From Russula earlei (lineage: Eukaryota; Basidiomycota; Agaricomycetes; Russulales; Russulaceae): DNA of 64,000 bases. Positions 24,831-34,300 of this stretch are shown one piece after another; position 1 is the stretch's first letter; every line of letters starts with the position of its first letter. A program made the translations under genes and the position numbers. The notes below the pieces were generated by a model. That model was not told the DNA's origin and did no database searches. It saw only the letters and a list, made by a program, of their open reading frames with translations. The DNA is taken from contig JAGFNK010000091.1 of assembly GCA_025769875.1 (NCBI GenBank), forward strand, positions 1 through 64,000, written 5' to 3'.

Positions 24831-26114
24831 TCATGCCCCCCTCATGCTTAGTTCTCCGAACTAATCGGTCTCAGGGCCCGACTCACGGAGTTCATCGCCC
24901 TCGACTTCTGGCCACATGCTCTGGGGCCCCATTGCCCTGGGGCAGAAACCCCTGTAGCTCCGATGGGTCCTCCTGAGGATACAATCCACCTGTCCACTAC
25001 AATTAGTGTGAGGTCTGTTGCAGTCCTTGTTCCAATGCCCCCTGGTATTGCAGTGTTTGCAGACGTGTTGTCACTTCTGAAGTTGATGACGCTGTGCTTT
25101 AGTCATTCGTGCGGGGGTGAGAGGGGTGTTGGGGGTACTGGCGTCATCAGAGAACATTTGAGGGAAGTGGGATGGTGACCCCATGGGAGCGTCATTTTGG
25201 GACTGGTCGACAACACGGGGAGGGAGGTATTCGAGGGGAGGGGTCAGGGAGAGAGGAGGATGAATGGACGGTGAAGGGGAAATGGACAGTTCCTTCGAGT
25301 CCTCAATTTTGTCGTAACTCCCTGCTAGTGAGTAATATGGCCCAACATCGTGGGTGAGCCCCCCATCCGTCATCAAGTTATTGAGCTGATGGCGAACTCG
25401 GACGGAAGTGTTGTTGGCCCGAAGGCGACTGCGGATGGCGGCAGTTTCTTTAGTGTGGGACTGGATTTCATGGAGTCGGTCAGCAAGCTGCCCTTGAAGG
25501 ACACTAAGAGCCCCTTGAATAGAGGCGCGTTTGCCCTCCAAGACTTTCAATTTAAAAGAGCTGACACGGAGACGGTAGACGTCGGCAAGAGCACCAGGGT
25601 CATGGAGGTTTTCAAGTGCTTGGGCAGCATCGAAGTGGAAGGGGTGGTCCTCAATGAGGAGGCGGAGGTCAGAGGCAGTGACAGAGGGATGAGGGGCAGA
25701 GGTAACGGGCCGGGCGACGAGCTTTTCTCCGTAAGTGGGTTCTCCTTGACCCATAGTTCCTAAAAGCATGGGTTCGTTGTTATATAAGGCAACACGTAAG
25801 TATGGTAGTAGGTGCTTTCGCCCGTTAACGTAAATGTAGAAAGGTGGAACATGCGTGTAAGGTTCGTAAATGAACCAAGGGGGGCCGGGGTGAGTGGGGT
25901 CTGTTTGGGTCGGGGTTGGCGAAGGTGTGCCTTCTCGGATGGCGAGTGGGTTGAGAGTAGCGGCAAGGTCTTGGACTTCGGTTTCATCTGGGACGATGAA
26001 GGTTCGTTGGTCGATGATATGCTGAATAATTTCAGGCGAGAGGGGTTCTTGTTTGATAGTGGGGGAAGGAGTGAGGATAGGCAGGGGGGATGAGTTAGAG
26101 GCGGGGGACAACAT
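24831..26114 (-). CDS. G2 third ORF: Pro-rich protein, then a stop before its CCHC zinc knuckle
   Basis: The open frame runs 26114-25071 (347 aa). The start is rich in Pro, Ser and Thr, then a core (FYIYVNGRKHLLPYLR, LGTMGQGEPTYGEK, LLIEDHPFHFDAA, VYRLRVSSFKLKVLEGKR), then a probable coiled coil (QGALSVLQGQLADRLHEI). A TGA at 25071-25073 interrupts; in the same frame reading continues into CKHCNTRGHWNKDC, a CCHC knuckle, and on to about 24843, next to the polypurine tract. The core aligns by eye with the third ORF of E1 (LG.G.P, LL.D.P, YR.R...LK). TGA where CGA is likely suggests a C-to-T change. Function unknown. Confidence 0.75.
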
Positions 26115-26186
26115 GGGGGTGTTGTAAGTAGAGGTAGCGTGTTCGTGGTGCCAGGCTGACCACTCGGAAGGGGTGGGGGTATTTAT

Positions 26187-28164
26187 CTAGGCTGAGCGTG
26201 TGATATGGTTCCATACTAAATCTGTAAGTACTGCTCTTCGTACGGATAGATGAAACTCAGAGAAATGGGGGTCCGTCATAAGTAATTGAAAACCGCGGAA
26301 GTCGCCAGGAGAGAGAATTCCGGAGAAGAGTTGTTCTCTGGCAGCTAAGTTGAAAATTGTATATCCGCAGTTGGGGATAGCGGGGTCGTTAACGGAATAA
26401 GAAGGGGGGTTACGTGAGTTAATTCGGGGGAGTAATGTATGTTGTTGTATCGTAAGTGTTTGGAATTGATGTTCTAAATCGTCCAGATTTTCATCTGAGT
26501 GATGGGATTCTGCGGGATCAGAGTTAGTGGTGGTCATGGTACGGAGTTTGGTGGGTTGTTGGAGGTGAAACATGGTGATGGTGTCTTGAGCGTTTTTAAG
26601 GTTTGAGAGAGGTTCCCAGGTATCCTCTGCTGTGGAATACCCTTTCCACCGGACCCTGTATTGGAGTCGGTTTCTATGGAGGCATTGGGCGGTAATCTTT
26701 TCAACTTCATATTCTCCCGAGAGAAGGTCAGGTGGTGGTTCAGGGAAGTTTGGTCCATGTTCAGCTGTTTCGGTGACTGGAGATAAGAGGGAGGCATGGA
26801 ATACATTGTGGATGTTCCATTGGGGTGGTAATTGGAGCTGGTAAACGATGTGGGAGATTCGCTTGGTAATGGTAAAAGGGCCGAATCGTTTGGGGCGGAA
26901 CTTATGAAACTGATGGGGAGTTTTTAAGTTAGTGCCTTCCAACCAAACTTTCTGTCCTTCTTCGAAACCTTTGAACTTGGTTTCCTTGATCCAGTTATTC
27001 TGTGCTCTTTTCATTGCTTCTTGTGCCGATTCCCTCATGTCTTTTAGTGCTTGGAGTCGTTCTTGGATCCCGGGGAACTTGGACTTGAGTTGGGTGCCAA
27101 GTCCTTGAGGATTAAACCCGATGAGGAGTTCGTAAGGGGTTCTTTTGGTGGTAGTAGATTTGTGGGCGTTAAAATGGTATTGAGCTATGGGGAGCCAGTG
27201 CGCCCATTCTTCCTGCTTCTCTCCTGTGTAGATGCGTAGGTACATTTCTAAGGTCTGATTGGTCCTTTCTGATTGTCCATCAGTTTGGGGGTGGTAGGCA
27301 GTGCTTAAATTTTGGTTGATCCCGAGGACTCGGGAAACTTCTTGAAACAAGTTGGAGGTAAAGCGGGAATCACGGTCGGAGATAATCTTGGAGGGAACTC
27401 CAGTCCATGGGAAGGCGTAACGTAAAAATAGCTTGGCCATTTGCAGAGTTCCCATGTCTTTACGGCAGGGTATGAATATGGCTGCCTTGGTGGAGTCATG
27501 GTCGGTGATGGTCATAATGGCATTGTTCCCTTCTGATAGTGGGAGGTCAACAATCCAATCAATGGCAATAGTTTGGAAGGGTCTTTGAAATTCTGGGGGA
27601 ATGGGGTAAATTGGGGGGCGAATTGGGTGTGTGGAGGACTTGTTGGCTTGACAGGTGGCACACCCTCAAATGTAGTCCCGTATGAAGTAGGCCATTTTTG
27701 GCCACCAGAAGGATTCTTGGATTGAATACAAGGTTCGGGCATTTCCTGTGTGCCCCCCAAGGACGCTGTTGTGATAGGTATGCAAGATCTTCCGTAAAAG
27801 GGGCTCTTGATACGGTACTACCAACTTTCCATCTTTGAATAGTGCATCTTCTTCTTCTTGAAGACCATGCTTGATCTTCCACATGAGGAGGTCTGTCTTC
27901 CGTTTTCTTTGTTCGGTTAGTACTTGAGTATAGAGGTCCTCAGTATGAAGTGTGCGAATAAAAAGTTTGTCAGGGAGTGCTGTGATGTTTTGGTTATCTC
28001 CTGACCCATCATTGTGGTCAGGTCGTCGTGAGAGAGCGTCCGCACGATTGGAGATTCCGGGTTTGTGGTGGATTTCAAAGTGGTAATCCGCGAGTGTTGA
28101 GATGTATCCGGCAATCCTTCGGTTTATTTTGTGGGGGAGCCAGTAGTGAGCCAGGTTAGCGTGG
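26187..28164 (-). pseudogene. pol: G2 pol, 3' half: RNase H end, integrase, chromodomain (one premature TGA)
   Basis: From 28164 downwards: RNase H tail (HANLAHYWLPHKIN, HKPGISNRADALSRRPDH), HHCC finger (GGHTGNARTLY ... GCATCQANK), integrase core (IDWIVDLP, SDRDSRFTSN, HPQTDGQSERTNQ), GPFTI-type C-terminal fold and a chromodomain (YEVEKITAQCLHRNRLQYR, WKGYSTAEDTWEP). A single TGA at 27666-27668, in DYI*GCATC, breaks an otherwise continuous frame to 26187. After the chromodomain there is a 115-residue extension of no recognised fold. Confidence 0.87.
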
Positions 28165-29333
28165 TGTCAAGACTCACTGTTGAACTATCCAGTTCAAGAG
28201 CGAGGGATAAGCTCGGAGACAAGTCGATAGACGTCCAAGACTGCGTGGGCAAGAAGTAGAGTCCAGAGTAGTAACAGATACCAGAGAGGTATTGTTACTG
28301 TGAGAGTCGAGCAATCACGCAGGGAAGAGGCCAGGATAGTCACAAGGGGACGGTCCTTAAAGGAGTATCCCAGGGTTGGAGAGTGCTGTAAACAAATGGA
28401 CAGTCTGAGGACTGTCCGCTACTTTATTGAGCGCTTATATACTACAAGAGAACTGCTAAATAGGGAACAAGTCATAACCTTGTTATCAAGCACAATAGAG
28501 TGATGAGTAAGAAGTCGGAGGACGCTTACTGAGCATGCTCAGTCATGCTCATTAAGCTGCTGAGTAAGAAGACTCTTCTTGATGAGTAAGAACTTCCACT
28601 GTCCACGTGTTTACTACTTTAGTGCATGTGTAAGCACCTGATTCATTTCTTGTTAGTTAGTTTAGGGCCGGTCATTTGAGGACTTGTAGTTTGGTTAGGG
28701 AATGGTGTCATCTTATAAGGCCTTTATATAGTTCTATTAGGGTCGACTCTAAGGACCCTAATAGAACTATATAAGGGCCTTATAAGATGACACCATTCCC
28801 TAACCAAACTACAAGTCCTCAAATGACCGGCCCTAAACTAACTAACAAGAAATGAATCAGGTGCTTACACGTGCACTAAAGTAGTAAACACGTGGACAGT
28901 GGAAGTTCTTACTCATCAAGAAGAGTCTTCTTACTCAGCAGCTTACTGAGCATGACCGAGCATGCTCAGTAAGCGTCCTCCGACTTCTTACTCATCACTC
29001 TATTGTGCTTGATAACAAGGTTATGACTTGTTCCCTATTTAGCAGTTCTCTTGTAGTATATAAGCGCTCAATAAAGTAGCGGACAGTCCTCAGACTGTCC
29101 ATTTGTTTACAGCACTCTCCAACCCTGGGATACTCCTTTAAGGACCGTCCCCTTGTGACTATCCTGGCCTCTTCCCTGCGTGATTGCTCGACTCTCACAG
29201 TAACAATACCTCTCTGGTATCTGTTACTACTCTGGACTCTACTTCTTGCCCACGCAGTCTTGGACGTCTATCGACTCGTCTCCGAGCTTATCCCTCGCTC
29301 TTGAACTGGATAGTTCAACAGTGAGTCTTGACA
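28165..29333. repeat. Palindrome of two L4-family LTRs in head-to-head inversion (1169 bp)
   Basis: The left arm starts TGTCAAGACTCACTG; the right arm ends with its complement CAGTGAGTCTTGACA. The centre near 28746 is GGGTCGACTCTAAGGACCC. Each arm has TATATAAGCGCTC facing outward, so two LTRs meet at their 5' ends with no internal region between. No target duplication is seen. A decayed single copy of this LTR lies at 62110-62565. Confidence 0.85.
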
Positions 29334-29832
29334 CTAAGCTTGGTCTCTTGTAGAATCCAACCTACTCTTGTCCAACATATTCACCTGCAACTCAAACCCA
29401 CCTAACTCCTAATCCTCAAACCACATCCACCTCTCCATTTTATCAACTCTTCACACACACCAACCACCATCTACTCTACCTATCCCTTCCTTCCCTAAGA
29501 GTCTCTCTTCACTCCACTGAGAAGAGCTCTCCTCCTTTAAGACCTACCTTCCTCTACTCTCTCTCTGTGTTGTTCAAGGTCTCCGACAGACTTGAACGCA
29601 TATAGCTAGTGGAACCAGCCCTAGACTATCCCTTACAAACTTACCCTAGCTTCTCAATGGACCGAGTCATAGTAGGAAGGGTCTATTGGCCATAACCTGT
29701 TTAGCATAAAACACTTCGACCGCTGCAGGGATCCTTACTCTTTATACATGGGAATCGGCCTGTTTCTTGAACACATCTCTACTATTGACTTGTCTGTACG
29801 CTTGTGAACTGACACAGCTCATTACCATGACA
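29334..29832 (+). repeat. Remaining 3' part of an E1-family LTR
   Basis: From CTAAGCTTGGTCTC to CATTACCATGACA it follows the E1 LTR from about 13180 to its end, with more substitutions and small indels than E1's own LTRs. It presumably belongs with the piece at 23311-23404. Confidence 0.8.
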
Positions 29833-29876
29833 CTCATGCCACTCAGGAACAACTCACAAGAGTTGCATTCTTTTCG

Positions 29877-30787
29877 CAGTGGGTTGAATTACCATAAAAG
29901 GCAATTGTGTTGGCAAGAGAATCGGTGCATCAATCATGCATTTAAATGACACCAAATCATTTCTCAATTACATATTCAATGACTTATTTATTAGCTATTA
30001 GACAAATAAATTAAAATGATACAAAAAAAGATTTTGTATTGTAAGGAACAGCAGCAGTTGAGGCTGTTAGAGGCAGTGGTGTGAGTCCAAAGGGACCTGG
30101 TGCAAGGGAGGCAGTGGCATCAGAGGGAGGGGGGTTCTGAGGGAGGGATGACAGTTCCCTGAGGGCACGTGTGTGCGCATTCATGGCGGCAGATGTTGCA
30201 TCGGGCTTGGCACGCTTGCCCAACTGTTTGCCCCTGGCATACGGATCATCGTGAACATGGCAGTGCTTTCTCTTTGTGATGCCAATGCTTTGCACTGTCA
30301 GTCCCCATGCATCAGGGAGACTGGTCCATTGTTTTGGGCCCTGTTTGAGTTTGACACCCATATGCTCGGCTGTCTCTGTCCACGTTTTCTGATTGGGCGC
30401 AATCACTTCCTTATCAGGTAAGACCTTGGAACCTTGAATTACATTGATTGTGGCTGCCAAACTGTATTTGGTGGCCCACGTGGCCTCAATGATCTCTGCT
30501 GTTTGATTAGCATTTTCAAGGCTACATGTGAGATCATGCAATAATGAGATCTCCTGTGAGAGAGATACTAGGTAAGGGGCACTCAGGCCAGAATGGGTGG
30601 ATGGTGCAGATGGCATGCCAATCAATTGGAAATGAGATTGCATTTCTTTTTTTTTTGGTAGGGAAAAAGGGATGGAGTTATCTTTTTAATAACTCATTTA
30701 TATAACTAAATGACATCCGTTAACGCGTGATTGAAGTCCCGATTCTCTTGCCGACACAATCGCCTTTTATGGTAATTCAACCCACCG
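29877..30787 (-). mobile_element. Small DNA element with ~60-bp terminal inverted repeats
   Basis: The left end CAGTGGGTTGAATTACCAT and the right end, its complement with one mismatch, extend as inverted repeats for about 60 bp (through GGCAAGAGAATCG). The inside holds a single minus-strand ORF. No target duplication is evident and the superfamily is not recognised; a Harbinger-like accessory ORF is one possibility. The right end lies 6 bp from the palindromic MITE that follows. Confidence 0.6.
30011..30643 (-). CDS. Unrecognised 210-aa protein inside the TIR element
   Basis: It starts MQSHFQLIG after an A-rich leader and ends NTKSFFVSF. The middle part (EIIEATWATKYSLAATINVI, WTSLPDAWGLTVQ, KRKHCHVHDDPYARG) looks like ordinary folded protein, the C-terminal third is Pro/Ser/Ala-rich. 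No transposase triad, zinc finger or membrane segment is visible. Because it fills an element with terminal inverted repeats it is probably an element-encoded protein, or a captured host exon. Stop-free length of 210 codons and even composition favour real coding. Confidence 0.5.
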   Translation of the reverse strand: MQSHFQLIGMPSAPSTHSGLSAPYLVSLSQEISLLHDLTCSLENANQTAEIIEATWATKYSLAATINVIQGSKVLPDKEVIAPNQKTWTETAEHMGVKLKQGPKQWTSLPDAWGLTVQSIGITKRKHCHVHDDPYARGKQLGKRAKPDATSAAMNAHTRALRELSSLPQNPPPSDATASLAPGPFGLTPLPLTASTAAVPYNTKSFFVSF

Positions 30788-30793
30788 CTAAAT

Positions 30794-31199
30794 CATGACG
30801 GGCAGGAAGGGATAAGTCGACTCCGCTTATAGTCAACTCAGTGGATAATAAAAGTAAAATATTTCAAGTGCTGAGTAGGCTCTGTTGCGGCCACAAATTA
30901 TATTACATAAGTAATGACCTTAGTTGAGCACGAAAAATGTGACAAAAAAGGTTAAATATGGAGAGTCTACTCATTCCGGCACAACTTTTACCCTAGCCTG
31001 GGTAAAAGTTGTGCCGGAATGAGTAGACTCTCCATATTTAACCTTTTTTGTCACATTTTTCGTGCTCAACTAAGGTCATTACTTATGTAATATAATTTGT
31101 GGCCGCAACAGAGCCTACTCAGCACTTGAAATATTTTACTTTTATTATCCACTGAGTTGACTATAAGCGGAGTCGACTTATCCCTTCCTGCCCGTCGTG
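30794..31199. mobile_element. Palindromic MITE, copy 1 (406 bp), TSD AAT
   Basis: It runs CATGACGGGCAGGAAGGG ... CCTTCCTGCCCGTCGTG. The two ~200-bp arms are near-perfect inverted copies around a 6-bp centre (ACTTTTACCC tagcct GGGTAAAAGT). It is flanked by AAT at 30791-30793 and 31200-31202. A 3-bp duplication with a CAC-type terminus fits the CACTA (CMC/EnSpm) group; that assignment is tentative. Confidence 0.88.
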
Positions 31200-31337
31200 A
31201 ATGTCAAAGACTACTCACGAGTATGTCAACTCATGAGACTTTGTGAGATTTTAATTTGCTGATGCCAGCAAACGAACTTGGGATGGCCACCATTATCCAC
31301 CCATTGATCTTCCTCTCATTCGCTTTCCATCACCTTT

Positions 31338-34300
31338 ATGGCCTCCTCTCATCTCAATTCATTCGGATCTTCACAAATCGGAGCCATCTTCAATGCTGCC
31401 TTAAAGGAATATGCCCAGAAGACTGGGACCGACCTTACAACCCACCCTCTCGCTGCCACTCTCCAGGCATGCCACTCTCCCGAAGCCATACTCGATACTC
31501 TCCGTGACCAAGCGCATGCATTCGAACAATATCGAAATGGAGATTGGAAGGTTCGGCTCATGAGACCGCTCAAGTCGACGATTGATATCCTGCTTGGACT
31601 TTCCAATGGCGTCCTCGGCGAGGGTATTGGTCTTGTGAGGCGTGCCAATTCGATACTTTTTATCTGTGCGTTATCCAACCGTCCAACTTCTTGCAGACGT
31701 TTCCACCAGCGAAGGCAATATTTGCCGGTGTGGGCCTACTACTCGCAGTGCGTCTCTTTCTCTTGGTCCGTTCTATCTAGCAGTACTGACGTTCAAGTGT
31801 TCCAGGCAGCTAAAGGAGTTAGCTCGAGCTATGACGCCCTCGTGGATCTCTTTGAGTATTTTGAACACTACCTTTGTCGACTCAATATATTCACCGAGGT
31901 CCCCTTCGCCGTCGGAGAGATATTGGTGAAGATCATGGTTGAATTACTCGGAGTGCTCGCTCTGGCAACGCAGCAGATAAAGCATGGGCGATTCAGTGCG
32001 TATTCCCTCGCTGATACTTTACCCTTCAGCTAAGCATGACAAAGGGAAATTTGCAAAGAAGTTCCTAGGAGATAACGATATCGAGGCGGTCCTGCAGAGG
32101 CTAGACAGACTTACGATGGAGGAGTCTCGGATGACTGCTGCTCAGACCATGCAAGTCGTACACAGCCTATTCAGTAATATGAAGACAGTCATGGACGGTA
32201 AGCGATATCATCAGTCTTGCACCTCTTTCATACCATACTGAATATTTGTTAACTTAGATGGAAAGGCATCAACAGATAACATGCAAATGGCTCTCGGTAT
32301 GTTTTTCTTATGAAGGCAAGAGTCTGTGGCTGATCACGACACCACCACGCTAGTTACGATGCAAGAAATAGTGGAAGATCTGAATAATATCAAACGTTTG
32401 TTATGTCCTGCTGTCATCAAGACTGAAGCCAGGCTAAATCTACCTCAGGTGGCCAACTTCAAGAAAAGGTCCACAAGTGGCTTGCTCCCCCAGACTCTTC
32501 GATTAATCATAACAATGCCCGTGAAACTCATCACTCTGAGACCGCTACGTGGTTCATTCAAAGCGCTGTATACAACGAATGGAAGACGACAGGTTCAGTT
32601 TTATGGATCCACGGTAAACGTATGGGCTTCCTGAATTCCCCCTATCGTTGTTACTGATTGACTCTGGATTCGTAGCGGGATCAGGGAAAAGCGTCTTATG
32701 GTACAAGACTAGTTGATTTTTGTTAACAAAGCTGATATTATTTACCAGTTCTTCGATCATAAAGGACGTTCAAGGAATATGCGCCACTGGATTGGCATCA
32801 GCCGCATATCATTACTTCGATTTCAAGGACGTTGGAAAGCAGGATCGTCGTGGCTTGCTCTCCTCCCTCCTGATCCAGCTTTGCACTCGATCCCATCGTG
32901 GCTACGACATCCTCTCAAGTTTGCATGCCGCACACGATAATGGCTTTCGACAGCCCAGTGATACTGACCTCATCCGGTGCCTCAAGGATGTACTTGCACT
33001 TCCCGGTCAAGGAAAAGTATACATTATAGCGGACGCGCTGGACGAGTGTCCGAATTCATCTGGATTTCCAAAAACTGCCCGAGAAAAGGTGCTGGATCTC
33101 TTGGAAGAACTCGTGGATCTGAACCTTCCGGATCTGCGGATTTGTGTTACCAGCCGCCCAGAGATCGATATCAAAAGTGTTGTAGAACCGCTCACATCTC
33201 ACCAGATGTCTCTTCACGACGAAAGTGGACAAAAAGAGGACATCCTTGACTACATCAGGGCTGTTGTCCTAACAGACAGAAAGATGCGGAGATGGAGGTC
33301 AGAGGACAAGCAGCTAGTCAGTGATACTCTGTCAGCAAAGGCAGATGGCATGTAAGTAATCACGATCCCATAGTGACGTCACTGGAGTCATTGATGTAAC
33401 GACGCAGGTTTCGATGGGTTGTTTGTCAACTGGATATGTTGCGCCAGTGTTTTCCTGCAAGTCTCCGGGAGGCTCTCGAGGAATTACCTGCAACACTGGA
33501 TGAAACATATGAACGGATTCTGTCAAACATTGAAAAGGGAAAGCGAAGATTCGCTCATAAATTGTTTGAATGTCTTGCAGTATCTGTTCGCCCTCTTCGT
33601 GTCGAAGAGCTCGCAGAGGTCCTTGCTATGCGTTTTGGCTCCCCAAATGTTCCCGATTATCATGTCGATTGGCGGATAGAGAACCCCTATGAAGCTGTTC
33701 TCTCTGCATGTTCTAGTCTTATTGACATCACCAACGTCGATGGATTACGAATCGTGCAGTTCTCGCACTTCTCCGTCAAGGAGTTTCTGACATCAGACCG
33801 CATTACCGAGGCAGAAACGAACGTCTCCCAATATCACATTGATTCCATGTCTGCACATATGATTCTTGCGCAGGCATCTCTCAGCATTCTATTTCATCTC
33901 GGCGATCGGGTCGACAAAAAGACGATCGAGGACTTACCATTTGCTGTCTACGCCGCGCAGCACTGGGTGGATCATTGCCAATTCGAGGGCGTATTTTCAA
34001 GGATCCAGGACTCAGTGACGCGTCTATTTGACGTAGACAATCCATCGTTTGTAACATGGACTTGGATTTACGACATCGATTATCCTCTTAAAACCCACAT
34101 GTTCACATCGTACCCGACGAGGCCAGAATCAACCCCGCTATACTACGCCATACTCTGTGGATTCCGTGGCGTTGTTGAGCACTTGATCGCTACCCGTCCT
34201 GAAGACATTAATAAAGTGGGAGGCTACCATACCACCGCATTGCGCGCTGCGCTTGCGAAAGAAGATTTCGAGATCGCGTCGCTACTGATTGAAAACGGAG

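Larger units (their letters stand above)
23405..28164 (-). mobile_element. 5'-truncated Ty3/gypsy element, family G2, minus strand
   Basis: Read on the minus strand: end of RNase H, integrase, chromodomain, a third ORF, polypurine tract (GAGGGGGGCATGA at about 24831-24843) and 3' LTR 24830-23405. The 5' half (LTR, gag, protease, RT) is missing; a palindromic LTR pair abuts it at 28165. The coding sequence is close to intact, so it is much younger than the plus-strand copy at 9589. Confidence 0.88.
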
